The notes beneath the pieces are model-generated. The model made no database searches. It was not told the DNA's origin and saw only the letters and a list, made by a program, of their open reading frames with translations. DNA of 64,000 nucleotides from Schizochytrium sp. CCTCC M209059 (lineage: Eukaryota; Sar; Bigyra; Thraustochytrida; Thraustochytriidae), in assembly GCA_000818945.1 (NCBI GenBank), contig KN805462.1:34177-98176 (forward strand). Reading direction: 5' to 3'. Below are positions 38,761 through 49,476 of the stretch, in pieces. The translations under genes were made by a program, and so were the position numbers. Each line of letters begins with the position of its first letter. The first letter of the stretch is position 1.

Positions 38761-41034
38761 TCAAAGAAGAGCGCAAAGCGAGAAACTGCAAAGCTCGCCA
38801 TCCCACGAAAAGCCAGAGACTGTCCGAGGCGACGGCGGCGGAACCACAAGCGTGTTTGATACAGAAGACGACCTCCCAACCAATGGAGATCCCGCAGCGA
38901 CAGCGGCCCGAACGTGCTCGTAGCCACTCTGCCCAAGCTCCTTGCGCCAACGAGCAGCGTTTGGGGGCGAGTCAGCCTCGAAAAAGAGTTTGCGGCCCAC
39001 GCGAGTTCGCACCATGAAACGCTTTGCGTCATTGCCCACGGGCTCCACCTCGGCGCTGTCCAGGAGGGCGACGACAAGCGGGCGTTTCGAGTCTTGCGTG
39101 CGGTAAATGAATAGAAAGTTCAAATGAACGACGACCCAATGCGCCTTCCACGCTGCAGACGTGGTCCCTCCTGCTGAAGAAAAGGTTCGGGCCAATGGCT
39201 TGAGTTTGAGCGTGCCGCTGATACGAATGCGTTTCGGGTTCAATGCGGACGAGGGCATCGCGAGCTCGCGGCAAGACAAGAGACCTTCCTCCTCGTCGTC
39301 GTCCTCTTCCTGTTCCTCGCCCTCGGCCTCCTCCTCCTCCTCCTCCTTGACTTCGTTCCGGCCTGCCTGGGCCTCGGTCTCAATGGCCTTGCTGCCTCGA
39401 GCTTTTGATTGCGCCTCAACGCTATCGACCACCCAAGACCCCGGCGTGGTGCATTCCAACTCCGCCAGCAAGGTACTCACCTCATCGACGTTCTCCGAGT
39501 CGGGGCTGAGCTGGCACTCGTACGGGCTGACAGGCCGCGCGCCCAGTTGGCGAGAAGCGCAAAGCCCCGCAGTCGCTGCATCTTCCGGAGTTTTCACAAA
39601 GAGTAATCCGACGAGCTCGTCTTGGTCCATGGACGAGACCTGTGACTGGTGCTTTGCAAACAAGTTCTCAGGCGCAGATTCGTGCGACTCGTCAGACGCC
39701 ACGAAGTGGTCTACAACCTCGTGCATGGCGCCCTTCATTACCGCTTCCGAGCTGTCGGAGCTCGCCTTATCTTCCGAGCAGACCGGTGGCTCCAATGAGG
39801 CTCGACGTTTGGCTTCAGCCTTGACTTGGGTGCGCAGCATCCCCATGGCGTTTGCGCGGCCCCGGGCAATGGCATATGTGGCCATGACACGGGCCACATG
39901 TTGGCGCTGCGTGGCGACCATGCGCTCATGTTCGGCCTTCTTTTGCTGAGATTGATGGAGCGCGTGCCTCTCCTCAAGAGCAAGGTCAAGCACAGGCTTT
40001 GTCCCCTTGGCAAGCTGGTGCGACGAAGACGACGACGGCGATGGAGAAGGTACCGTCATCACAACCTGGGCGTCCTCCGCAGCATGGTCCTCCTTGGCCT
40101 CTTGCGCTGGCGACGCAGCCTGCGGTGAGAGCAAAAGCTCTTGACGGTCCAAGCGAGTCTTGCCAGAGAGGCGTGCGTCATCATGCTGCCGTGGTGTCAA
40201 CAGCGGGCTCGATATAGGCGATTCCACTTTTGCAAGTGACGGCTTGGGCCTGTTGTTGCGAGCAAATGGTGACACCGTGAGCGCCGAGGCTGGCACCGAA
40301 CCCAAGGATACCCGTGGGGAATGCGCGTAGGCAGAGTGCAGGGGCTTAGCACTTGCACTCTTCGGGCGTCGAGACGGACTCTGCACCGTGGGCGAGAGCC
40401 CTCGAATGTATTGACCTACAGGCGAGGTGATACTCGTGTACTTTGATGAACTCGGCGAGATACGCTGCGACTGGTTTTTCAAGGGTGAGCTGCGCGGTGA
40501 GTTATCGAGCGAGGGCGGACTCGGCACCGACACTGGGCTCGATACCTTTGACGTCTTGCCACGAATGTAGTCCCGCACAGGGGAACTCACATTATAGTAC
40601 CTTACGCTTGCGCCCCCTTTTGCGGAAGACGAAGACGACGAAGATGACGAAGAGGATGAGGATGCGGAAGAGGATTTTCTGAGGGATGGTGATCCTGTCG
40701 AAGACTTGCGCGGGGGCGTGTGCGGGCCCGCGCGGGCGTCGAGAGCTCTGTTCGCCAGAGGCGACTGTTGGCGCTCTCTTTCTGCAGCAACGCGACGCGT
40801 TGCCGTCTTTTCTCGTGGAGACTTCTGACTTGAGACAGCGAGCGGCGAGCCTCGAGCACGCGTAGAGGGCTTCAGGGAACTTTGGGGGGTCAGGGCCTTT
40901 CTTGAAACCTTTGTCTTGTCGTTGTCGACGTTCGAGATGATATGTTTGCGAGCTTTGGCATGCTTGGTTGTCTCGTAGCTACGATTTGGATGTTCTTCTG
41001 TGCGCACATTCGCCGCGCCCACCTGGTTCTCCAT
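38761..41034 (-). CDS. PH-domain protein with Ser-rich N-terminus and repeated SPVxxYIRG motif
   Basis: A 757-residue single-exon ORF from the ATG at 41034. The first ~600 residues are basic, Ser/Pro-rich and probably disordered, with a poly-Ser run. They contain two copies of a short motif, SSPVRDYIRG near residue 150 and TSPVGQYIRG near residue 205. A charged helix lies at ~350-400, and an acidic Glu run is encoded near 39290-39350. Residues ~602-700 are a PH domain (IRISGTLKLKPL, WKAHWVVVHLNFLFIYR, FEADSPPNAARWRKEL with the conserved C-terminal helix Trp). Known family role: PH domains bind phosphoinositides or proteins. The YIRG repeats look like short linear binding motifs, perhaps cytoskeletal; that is a guess. 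Confidence 0.8.
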   Translation of the reverse strand: MENQVGAANVRTEEHPNRSYETTKHAKARKHIISNVDNDKTKVSRKALTPQSSLKPSTRARGSPLAVSSQKSPREKTATRRVAAERERQQSPLANRALDARAGPHTPPRKSSTGSPSLRKSSSASSSSSSSSSSSSSAKGGASVRYYNVSSPVRDYIRGKTSKVSSPVSVPSPPSLDNSPRSSPLKNQSQRISPSSSKYTSITSPVGQYIRGLSPTVQSPSRRPKSASAKPLHSAYAHSPRVSLGSVPASALTVSPFARNNRPKPSLAKVESPISSPLLTPRQHDDARLSGKTRLDRQELLLSPQAASPAQEAKEDHAAEDAQVVMTVPSPSPSSSSSHQLAKGTKPVLDLALEERHALHQSQQKKAEHERMVATQRQHVARVMATYAIARGRANAMGMLRTQVKAEAKRRASLEPPVCSEDKASSDSSEAVMKGAMHEVVDHFVASDESHESAPENLFAKHQSQVSSMDQDELVGLLFVKTPEDAATAGLCASRQLGARPVSPYECQLSPDSENVDEVSTLLAELECTTPGSWVVDSVEAQSKARGSKAIETEAQAGRNEVKEEEEEEAEGEEQEEDDDEEEGLLSCRELAMPSSALNPKRIRISGTLKLKPLARTFSSAGGTTSAAWKAHWVVVHLNFLFIYRTQDSKRPLVVALLDSAEVEPVGNDAKRFMVRTRVGRKLFFEADSPPNAARWRKELGQSGYEHVRAAVAAGSPLVGRSSSVSNTLVVPPPSPRTVSGFSWDGELCSFSLCALL

Positions 41035-42399
41035 CTTTCGTGTCCTCTAGGAGCTCTGCAACGCCTGCCTGCTCTTGTGTTTGCTTGTTTGCTTCCTTGC
41101 CTCTTTGCTTGTTCGCCGGTGGAGCGGGCCGGGGTTCTTTCTGTTCGGGCCTGCTTGTGGTCTCTTTCTTCTTCCGTGCTGCTCCACTCCGCTGCTCTGC
41201 TTTGCTCCGCTCTGCTCTGCCTACGCGCGCGTCTCCGGCCCACCAATCCAGGGCGCGAGGATCGAGGCTGAGCAACAGCAACGCGCGACGACGGTCCTCG
41301 CGCGACGCACCGCGCCCCTCTCGCCTCCCACGCGGCCTCGCGTCGTTGCAATCCCGATTTGCCGCCTTTGCTCGGCGAGAAATTGTTCGTTACGACGTGG
41401 GGAGCCCAGCCCAGCCCAGCCAGCCCGGGCAGGGAGGGAGGGAGGGAGGGAGGGAGGGCCCCAGACTGAAATGACAGACAGAGGCTGACTGGCAGACAGA
41501 GCGAGGGACGCCAGGCGCCGACGAGCCCACTCCTCCGCGCCTCCCTCTCAAAGCAGAAGGGAGCGAGGCGCTCTGCTCTCTGCCAGGCTTGGATGGGCGG
41601 GCGTGCTCGTGGGAGGGCTGGCCTCCGAGTCACTCAGGATTGGCTTGAGCTACCCAGCCACACCAGCAGCCACACCAGCGGCATGCGAGGCGGAGGCGCT
41701 GCACGCGGCGTCTTCAAGCTCAGGGTGGCCACGTTCATGGTCCATCATGGTTGTTGTTGTAGGCCTGGTACGTACTATAACAAGTTCGCGGTGGTTGCCA
41801 GGGAAGGCGGCGGCGGCACGTGGGCAGACAGCGAGCGCAACGGTCGAGCACAGAACCGCGAGGGGACATACTATGGGTGTCCAGCGTGGAGGTAAACTGC
41901 TCGAACTCACCAACGTGGCGAGCGAACGATGCGAGCGACAAACAATTTGGGGTTGCTCAGCAGAAAGCCACAGCCACATGATTTCAAGGGCATGGCTGGG
42001 TCCCTGTCAGAGCGACTCGGAAGGGAGGATGGAAGGAAAGAACTTGAAGATGAGCGCGCGATGGTTAGGTTGACAGGAGTGGCAACGAACGAGCTGGCCA
42101 GTAAAAATGGAATAGGTCTAGGGCTTTTTGATCAAAGGCACACGGTCCTTCATCACCTTATATGCTGGCTGCCCGCCTTCACGGTCGAGCTTTGGTCTTG
42201 TCACATTTCAGGTTTAATCGGTGTATATATGACTATTAGTTTTCAGAAAGATCAAAGATGGTGCAAGTCGAGTGCGCGATCAAGAATTTTGTGGCTTGTG
42301 GGGTGGCGATGAAAAGGAGCCAGTGGAAGAGAGGAAAAACGGGTATTGGGGCTGGGCGGCTGGCTGCGTTTATGATCATGATCGCCATTCGTCATCACT
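41035..42399. other. Intergenic region
   Basis: No supported gene. CTGCTCTGC-type repeats occur near 41185-41220 and GGGA repeats at 41431-41457. An open plus-strand frame at 41603-42073 has no recognisable domain and biased composition. Confidence 0.5.
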
Positions 42400-43371
42400 T
42401 TATGCTGGCTGCGCAACGCAATTGTGTTGTTTAGGACTTGGACATGCCCCGCGAGGACTCGCCTCTACGTGATGGTGTGTTTTGCTTTGACAAGCAGACG
42501 ACCCCACAGACGTTTCCTGCTGATGAGTCTTGCGACTCGAGCGATGACGATGCGATGATGCGCGTCGCGTAGCCTTTCGTCTTCGTGAGCACGATGCAGA
42601 GCCCTCAATGGTGACGTGCGAGTCGACGAAAAAGTCGAGGGGGATCTCTTTCCATGAGTAAAACCTACGCATCAGGGCGAGGCGTTCCCGAAACTCGTCA
42701 ATATCCTCTTGCGCTGCTGCTGCTGCCGCTGATGTAGTCTTTGAGCTCTCATCGTGATGCAATCGAATGGGGAGGCTATCCGCACGAGCCTTGTTCAGCC
42801 GTAGTGGAACTGATCTGGTTGACAACGAGGTTAATCGGCCTTGGCGAGACTCTTTATCCTGATCAGATGCTTGCTTCTGCGTCGTGGTTTCAGCAGGGGC
42901 CCCTTTTCTTTCCGAGACGGTGGACGATGCTGGCGATGGAGGCGGGTCGCGTCGAGGGAACGGAATCTCCTGAACGTAGCGCCCCGAGACCATGGTCTCG
43001 ACGTGATTGTCGCCCCCATCGTCATTGACGCGACTGAATTCCTCGTTGGATAGAGTTCGCGTTCGTGGTGACGGGCAAGGCGTGCGACAAGGAACAGGCG
43101 TCGAGCTCAGTACATCAGCGCTCTGCGAAGCATAGAGAGCAGGCTTTTGATGGCGAGCTCTTGCGTTTGTACTTTCAATGCTGCTGATGCCACGTCTCGC
43201 GCCGTCTGCGACTTGGGAGGCTTGCGAAAAGCTCGCTGTGCTTTCGCTCGAGGTGGTTTCGCTGCTATCTTGTCGTTTCAGTGAGCAAACTCCTCTGTGT
43301 GCGTCCGCCCCCCTCTTTACATGTGCTGCCATACGCACGCTCTGCACATTTGCAGAGACGCAAGCCCCCAT
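42400..43371 (-). CDS. Hypothetical protein with predicted N-myristoylation signal
   Basis: The ATG at 43371 gives 323 residues. The N-terminus MGACVSAN fits the myristoylation consensus (Gly2, Ser6) with Cys4 available for palmitoylation, which together predict membrane anchoring. The rest is Ser/Thr/Arg-rich and mostly disordered. One ordered-looking segment at ~225-255 (DEFRERLALMRRFYSWKEIPLDFFVDSH) is hydrophobic and charged. An Arg/His-rich tail follows. No family is recognised. The 5' side is a long TTGC microsatellite (43558-43594). Confidence 0.65.
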   Translation of the reverse strand: MGACVSANVQSVRMAAHVKRGADAHRGVCSLKRQDSSETTSSESTASFSQASQVADGARRGISSIESTNARARHQKPALYASQSADVLSSTPVPCRTPCPSPRTRTLSNEEFSRVNDDGGDNHVETMVSGRYVQEIPFPRRDPPPSPASSTVSERKGAPAETTTQKQASDQDKESRQGRLTSLSTRSVPLRLNKARADSLPIRLHHDESSKTTSAAAAAAQEDIDEFRERLALMRRFYSWKEIPLDFFVDSHVTIEGSASCSRRRKATRRASSHRHRSSRKTHQQETSVGSSACQSKTHHHVEASPRGACPSPKQHNCVAQPA

Positions 43372-43557
43372 GTTGATGCGCTGGTCGTGGTGGTGTTCAC
43401 GCGTGCTCCGTTGCTTTTCCTGCGCGCCGGTCTTGCTAGTGTGCGTTTGGACCAGAGGCGGCGTCGCAACGACCGCAGGGCCCGCGCGTTTCTTTCTAAT
43501 AATGATGATGAAGAGGATAGGTGAACTGCTCTGCGCTGCTCTGCGCTCGAGCTCTCG

Positions 43558-43558
43558 T

Positions 43559-43594
<36 letters not shown>
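43558..43594. repeat. (TTGC)n microsatellite
   Basis: About nine perfect TTGC units upstream of the minus-strand gene at 43371. Confidence 0.92.
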
Positions 43595-43595
<1 letters not shown>

Positions 43596-44778
43596 GACGT
43601 GCTAACGTGCTTGCTTCGCAATCGTGAAGCCTTCCTCGCAGAGTGGTGGAGGACCCGCGCGCCCGCGGCGGGTTTTCAAAGTTTGCTAAGCTGTGCGACG
43701 TCGGAAGGCCTTGAATTTCGAGCTTTCTGGCTGACGAGTGAGTGCGGCGGACAGTCCGTGAAAGTTCTCTTTTCTGCTTTGGATTTTGTGGGCGTGGGGC
43801 TCAGTGGTGCAGCACCATTCGCGGCCCGAGATGACGCTTTGCTTGCGAAATGCCCGCCATTGTGCGACTCTACTTTCTCTGCTGGCCTCAAATTTCTTCA
43901 TTTACTTGGAGGCGCTGGGGCGCCGCTGTGCCCGCATGTCGGTCCCACACACGACTTGGTGCATCACCACTATGACAGCGGTCGTACAATCTGCGCATCG
44001 CCCGCCGTGCGGTGGGTGGTCTGCTTCTCTCCCTCCCTCTCACTCTGTCCTGTCCATGCGGCGGCGGTCGGTCAGTCTCGGGCTGCCAGGGTTGTTGTAT
44101 ATCATCATCATCGCAAATGAGTTCGAGGCCTCGTGCGCCCGGCAGGCGGGGACGATCGATGTCTGGCTGCTTTGCTTTGCCAGCTCCGGCGTCGTTGGTC
44201 CCGTCGGGCGGTCAAATCAAGCAATTCAATTCGAGTGACATTATGTCAAATCGAATGAACGAGGTCGCGCGTCCCAAGGTTTGTGTGGCCTAGCTCCGAC
44301 GGACTGTGAGAGCGCGGCTCATCCATCTATGGCAGCCTGCCTGAACAGACTGTGGCTGGCAGGGCTGGTCGGTTTCTACAGCAGCCAGGACGCAGCATCT
44401 AGAAAGAAGCTGGAGCGAAGAGGGCGTGGCTGACTTTTCCCACGCATCGAAGAGGCCGTCTCCATGGACATGCCGAGCGCCACGCGCTGCCGGAATGGGC
44501 AGGGCAGATCTCCACCTCCGCACACCGTTCGCGGCACGAGAAGGCTGCACAGCGACAGTCGGTATGACTATATTTGGACTGCAGATAGACTGACAGACTC
44601 GGCTGACAGACTGAGTGATATGATTCATTCACGGGCTGACACATTCCCGGCACCCTGCGTGGCTGCTACTGCTGCTGTTGCTGCTGCTGGTGAGGCCATC
44701 CATCTGCATCAGCGTCGTCGTCGTCGTCGTCGCCCCACCTTCGCCGTGGATCTCATGGGTCAGAATAGATGAGCAAGC

Positions 44779-44779
44779 C

Positions 44780-44815
<36 letters not shown>

Positions 44816-44816
44816 C
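44779..44816. repeat. (AGGC)n microsatellite
   Basis: About nine perfect AGGC/CAGG units. Confidence 0.92.
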
Positions 44817-45397
44817 TCACAGTCATCGTCTGAGTGAAAATCCATTTTGGCCTGCTTGGCGCGTGCAGGCTCGCCCCGCCGCCACGGCAGCAAGGCCACG
44901 CAGAGAGATGAAGACCGCGGCACGGGCTTGTCTCTCGTCGTTCTTCAGAGCCTCCCTTCCTCTCTCTCTCTCTCTCTCTCTGCACGCTCGCTCTACAGCA
45001 CGCACGGCAGCGCAGAGCACCGCTGCGGCAGTCCGTGCCTGGCAACTTAACGCAGAGCACCGCGGTGCTGCTTGTGCACGACGAAATGGAATGAAAAGAC
45101 CAGACCTAGCGAGGCCTAGCCAGGCCTACCTGGACCACATAGACAGACGGCCATCATTCGCGGAGGAGGGAGAGGAGAGGCGAGCTTGAGCGGAGGGCAC
45201 GCGCACAGCACTGCAGACCTGACTGCTCGCGAGGCGCGCGGCGAGCAACCTCGCGGGTGGGCGCAGGCCGACAGGAAGCCGAGACCGACAGGCAGCCGAG
45301 GTAGGCAGCGAGCTGGGGAGCTCAGCTCCGTCAGCCAGCCGTAGCAGATATCGTCCAGGCGCGCGATTTGGTTTGTTTTGGTTTGATTTCGCTAACC

Positions 45398-47269
45398 ATG
45401 GACTGGCAAGACAACCTGCACGAGGCTGGCAGCCAGACGTGGTACGGCGAGGCGCGGTCGCTCGGACTTGGTCAGCCTCCTGGCAGAGACCTCGACGCCA
45501 GCTCGCTCGCAGGCTTTGCTTCGCTCGACCTGGGCAATGCCCTCGCGCCGCAACACAACGACGGACCGGACTATGGCGAGACCGTGCGTCGCCTCCTACA
45601 CTCGAGGAGGCGACTGCGCGAACGACGTCATCCAGCAGGGGTAGAGCCCATTGCAATCTCCACGCGAGGCCACTTCCTTGACGATGACGAGTACTTTGGG
45701 GCATCCTCGGCTCTCTCCTCACCGAGATCTGCAACATCCTCTTTTGCAATGCCCGAGTATTGGCGGGACCCGTCCTCGCCGGTCTCTGCACCGGCAATGC
45801 CAATGCCACGTAAACAAAACGGCATGCGGAACGCTCCTCCAACGCCCGGTTCCTTGAACCCAACAAGCGCTTCTCGCCAGCTGCTCGAGAAACTCGCACC
45901 CAAGCTAAAATCTTCCATGCCCTCACTTGTGAATTCCTCTCCAATCACGAATGATAACGATGCCGCGAGCGGGCCAGGCGAGGCAGATGATACCGATGAC
46001 GAAGGTTTCACCGACGTTGAGACCGATATGCCTTCAATGGAGATGGAACTCAACGACGAGCAAGCTATGCAAAGCGAAGGAAAAACGCTGACAAGCAAAG
46101 AAGACGTGCACCCAATCTCGATCGAACACCCGCCAGCAGGCGATGCACAGTCCCATGCCGCTATGGAACAAGGTCCTTTTTCTTTTTCACACAAAGACCT
46201 TGAAGACGAAGATCTTCCTGTAGCCAAAGCCATTCAGATCAAAATTGTACGTCCATCACGAAGCTCAAGCCAACCCGATTCCAGAGCCACGCTCCGTGAG
46301 CAACCGGCGTTCGACGCCGGCGTACACGTTTCTCAACCTGATGAAGATGCCCGCAATCTTCCTGTAGCAACGAGTACGACGCAAGACGCGGCAGTGCAAA
46401 CGGATGACGCATCGCTGGAAAAGGACAGAGAAGCAGAAACCGCCTGCGCTGTCTCCTCGGTGTCCATCCATGAACAGCAGGATGTGGCCGTTCAAACGGC
46501 GCAGGTCTCTCAGCAAGACGCCTCGACTGAGACAGAAGATACGAGCGCAAGTGCAGTTGCTTTGGACGTGTCGAGCCCCGTCGAAGTTGCTCATGCCGCG
46601 GTCCAGACTGACGATGTTACAGAGACCAAAGAAACGCCACGTGTCGTCAGTGTTGGCACGGATGCCGCCGCAGTGGAGACGGTGAGCACCGGCGTGGACC
46701 CAATTCCTGAACTTGCCGAGATTTTGGACCGTGACCTTCTTAACAACAAGGCCATCAGCGATGGAGAGTCGCTGCGTCAGACGCTGGGCCGCATCCAGGA
46801 GCGCCTTGAAGCCAAGTTCTCCCTTCGGCCCCCGCTGCAGCGCTCTCGTTCGAACCCCGAAGATGGCTTTGTGCGTTCCATGGCCGTTCAATACGAAGAG
46901 CGCCTCGCAGTCTTGCAAGAAGAAATTCGCAACCAATCTTCGCCAGTCTCCTCGCGTGCTCCGTCGCGGGCCGCCTCGGGTAGGTTGGCCTCAAGCGACG
47001 AGCCGGCGCAAGAGGATCCTCGTTCGAGACTCACGGAAGCCGGTACTTTCGGCCACCGAAAGATTGCCTCTGATAATACGCGGGATACCTTGGGATCATC
47101 GCGAGCAAGTCAGCAGCAGCCGCCGCAGTCGCAACAGCGTGGAGTCTTGAGCCACGATGAACAAGCGGACCAAGTAGATTGGAAGCAAAAGATTGACGAC
47201 GTCCGGAGCGTTTCAAGCGCTGTGTCGGATCAGGTATCGGATCTTCGTCGCATCAATCAGCTTTTGTAA
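45398..47269 (+). CDS. Hypothetical acidic protein with repeated VQT motifs
   Basis: The ATG at 45398 (AACCATGG context) gives 623 residues. It is acidic and Ser/Ala-rich with little predicted structure until the end. Residues 332-335, 364-367 and 401-404 are AVQT, each in a similar Asp/Ala-rich setting (DAAVQTDDAS, DVAVQTAQVS, HAAVQTDDVT). A related TETED and SVGTD occur between and after them. This spaced QT pattern resembles multivalent dynein light chain LC8-binding segments, but lacks the usual TQT core. The C-terminal ~150 residues include helical, coiled-coil-prone stretches (FVRSMAVQYEERLAVLQEEI; VSDQVSDLRRINQLL). No family is recognised. Confidence 0.72.
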   Translation: MDWQDNLHEAGSQTWYGEARSLGLGQPPGRDLDASSLAGFASLDLGNALAPQHNDGPDYGETVRRLLHSRRRLRERRHPAGVEPIAISTRGHFLDDDEYFGASSALSSPRSATSSFAMPEYWRDPSSPVSAPAMPMPRKQNGMRNAPPTPGSLNPTSASRQLLEKLAPKLKSSMPSLVNSSPITNDNDAASGPGEADDTDDEGFTDVETDMPSMEMELNDEQAMQSEGKTLTSKEDVHPISIEHPPAGDAQSHAAMEQGPFSFSHKDLEDEDLPVAKAIQIKIVRPSRSSSQPDSRATLREQPAFDAGVHVSQPDEDARNLPVATSTTQDAAVQTDDASLEKDREAETACAVSSVSIHEQQDVAVQTAQVSQQDASTETEDTSASAVALDVSSPVEVAHAAVQTDDVTETKETPRVVSVGTDAAAVETVSTGVDPIPELAEILDRDLLNNKAISDGESLRQTLGRIQERLEAKFSLRPPLQRSRSNPEDGFVRSMAVQYEERLAVLQEEIRNQSSPVSSRAPSRAASGRLASSDEPAQEDPRSRLTEAGTFGHRKIASDNTRDTLGSSRASQQQPPQSQQRGVLSHDEQADQVDWKQKIDDVRSVSSAVSDQVSDLRRINQLL

Positions 47270-47718
47270 AGCCTTTCTAGAATCGGCGTGGTAGGCAGGC
47301 CTAGATTTGTTATTTTTACAACTTTTTGTTCTTTATGTATCAACTCGCAACTCATCCTCGCCTTGTCTTCTTACATATGGTTTTCCTTTCTGTCTTTCTC
47401 TTGCTTGGAGCCGCTGTGCTTGTGCCAAAGTCCTTTTATGAGTTGTGGAAGAGTCTTGTCAGTTGTCGCACTGCACGTAGGCCTAGTGATAACACACACA
47501 TGTAAAATCGGATTGATTTGGACGTCGGGCCGCGGCCATTTGTCAACCAGAGACAATCCCAGTCTCATTCTCGCTCGATTTCATCAGCCAGATCGACAAC
47601 GCCAGCGTGCGTCGTGAGGAGGAGGAGGTGACCTTACGGACAGCCCGACGCGCGGAACTCGTGGCACAGCAGACTTGCTTCACTAGTATAGTCAGCAAGC
47701 GTAAGCTTGAAAAGAACC
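47270..47718. other. Intergenic region upstream of SFT2
   Basis: T-rich downstream of the preceding stop (47300-47420), otherwise featureless. A 109-residue open frame here has no domain and biased composition. Confidence 0.5.
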
Positions 47719-48354
47719 ATGTGGCTGTTCGGGCGCTCACGAGACGATGGCGCCGAGGCCGCGACCTTGGTCGAGGAGGGGGACCCCGAGCTCGGGGAGA
47801 GCAGCGGAACGAGCAGCAGCCGCTGGGCGGTGTTTTCGTCGCTTCCCTCGTCATTCAATCTTTCTCGCGCCGAGGACGCGGAGCGCGTCACGCCCGAAAC
47901 CACGGATGTCGACGCAGAAGTGACGGCCATGTGCGCAGACCTGAGCTATGAGACGCGTCTGTATGGCTTTCTCTTTTGCTTTGCAATCGGAACGTTGATG
48001 AGTCTGTCGTCGAGTTTCTTTGTTCCCTCAATCGTGCTCAAACCAGAGAAGTTTGCGCTGCCGTACACGATTGGGAACGTGCTTTCATTGGGTTCGAGCA
48101 TGTTTTTCGTGGGGCCTGCGCGCTTCTTCAAGACTCTCTTCAACGAAACACGTCGCGTGGCCGCCATTCTGTACCTTTCCACGCTTGTACTCACCTTTGT
48201 GGCGGCCATATACCTGCACATGGGTCTTCTTTGCTTTGTGCTGATCATTGTCCAGTTTTCTAGTTATCTCTGGCTCATGGCGAGCTACATTCCGTATGGG
48301 CGTAACATGCTTCAAGGCTGCACGCGGCGGGTTTTTTCATTCTTCATGTCCTGA
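47719..48354 (+). CDS. SFT2: SFT2-family vesicle transport membrane protein
   Basis: The ATG at 47719 gives 211 residues, a usual length for the family. An acidic, Ser-rich cytosolic N-terminus is followed by four membrane helices near 81-101, 112-133, 147-167 and 171-195. Family marks are the LYGFLFCFAIGTLMSLSSSF segment, FALPYTIGNVLSLGSSMFFVGP, and the C-terminal YIPYGRNML. Known family role: SFT2 acts in Golgi-endosome vesicle trafficking in yeast, partly redundant with GOT1. The first two residues after Met (WLFG) and the preceding AACC give a plausible start. Confidence 0.9.
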   Translation: MWLFGRSRDDGAEAATLVEEGDPELGESSGTSSSRWAVFSSLPSSFNLSRAEDAERVTPETTDVDAEVTAMCADLSYETRLYGFLFCFAIGTLMSLSSSFFVPSIVLKPEKFALPYTIGNVLSLGSSMFFVGPARFFKTLFNETRRVAAILYLSTLVLTFVAAIYLHMGLLCFVLIIVQFSSYLWLMASYIPYGRNMLQGCTRRVFSFFMS

Positions 48355-49476
48355 AACGCTTCCTCTCTTTCCATCTGCCCACCTTTCGTCGCCAGATAAT
48401 TGATGGATATGGACCGCAACCGCGACCGCGGAAACACCCAAAGTTTGCTCACGATGCACGGATATAATGATGAAATGTAGGTAAAAAGAGGCCACGTAAC
48501 ACGACAGGTCTTCATGTATAACTTACGTATTTACTGGTATCCATGCTCGTGCTGCTGTAGATGAAATACCTCGGGCGATATAAGGCGGCGTTCGTGCTGG
48601 AAGCGCTCGACTTGATCGCCAAATGGCGCGAAGGACTGACGCATTGAACCGTGTGTCGCCTCGTGCCGTGCCGTGTCATGAGAGAGGAAGGGAGAAATTA
48701 TTCGCATGCTACTCGCATGCTGCTGCTGCTGATGCTGATGCTGATGCTGATGCTGATGCTGACTGCTTTGACCTCACCCCTGATTTTGATTTTACTACAG
48801 GGTTTATTTTATCCAATCTTTTGAGCTTTCTCGCAGTCTTGCTGCCTAACTTTTGCCGGTGGCCTTGTCCACACGCCGTCGAGCTTCAAAGCTGTAAAGC
48901 GGGCGCACCTTGGCCCCTTTTCTCCCCGCGGAGCATGCTGTTGATATCGGAAGGCGTCAGAGCAGCGCGGCTGTCGAGGATGGCTCTACAGACGGTTCGT
49001 AGATGCCAAAGCTTTCCGTGAGATCTGCAAAATACACAGAGAGAGAAAGAAAGTCAGGTATCGTATATAGTAGTACTAAAGGGAGGGGGGAGAAAGACAG
49101 ACAGTGAGAGGGAGAGGCACAGAGAGAGAGAGAGAGAGAGAGAGGAGCCCGAGCGGAGAGAGAGAGATAAAGGCGAAACAGCGAGGCGGGCGATCTGCAC
49201 GGGGCAGCAGACAAAGAAAAGAAGCCGCGCGTCGCCGGCGCGAAGCGTGGGGCGAGGGAGAGCCCGCGTGCAGCGCGGGGGCTCCGGCGCGCTCGCGCTC
49301 GCGCGCGCGAGTCAAGCACGAAGCGACAAAGCGGCAAGAAAGAGGCAAAGTAAAGCAAAGCAACACAACGCAAAGCAGCAAAGCACAACAAGACATAGCA
49401 GGCGGCGCAGCGGGCGGGACAGGCGCGCCCAGAAAGCGGTCGTGCGGCGTCGCTTTGCGAGCGCGGGAACGTGGCC
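48355..49476. other. Intergenic region
   Basis: No supported gene. It contains CTGATG hexamer repeats (48719-48762), a GA dinucleotide run (49117-49142) and CAAAG-type repeats near 49345-49380 upstream of the SWIB gene. Confidence 0.5.
48719..48762. repeat. (CTG)n/(CTGATG)n repeat
   Basis: Three CTG triplets followed by about six CTGATG hexamers. Confidence 0.9.

Larger units (their letters stand above)
43372..45397. other. 2-kb divergent intergenic region
   Basis: No supported gene between two divergent starts. It holds TTGC repeats (43558-43594), CATCAT near 44100, CTG/GTC triplets near 44665-44735, AGGC repeats (44779-44816) and a CT dinucleotide run near 44960-44980. Short frames inside lack domains. 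Confidence 0.55.

Noticed and set aside
41603..42073. 156-codon plus-strand open frame
   Set aside because: No domain, biased composition, and overlapping frames of similar length.
47288..47617. 109-codon plus-strand frame before SFT2
   Set aside because: T-rich translation with no recognisable domain.
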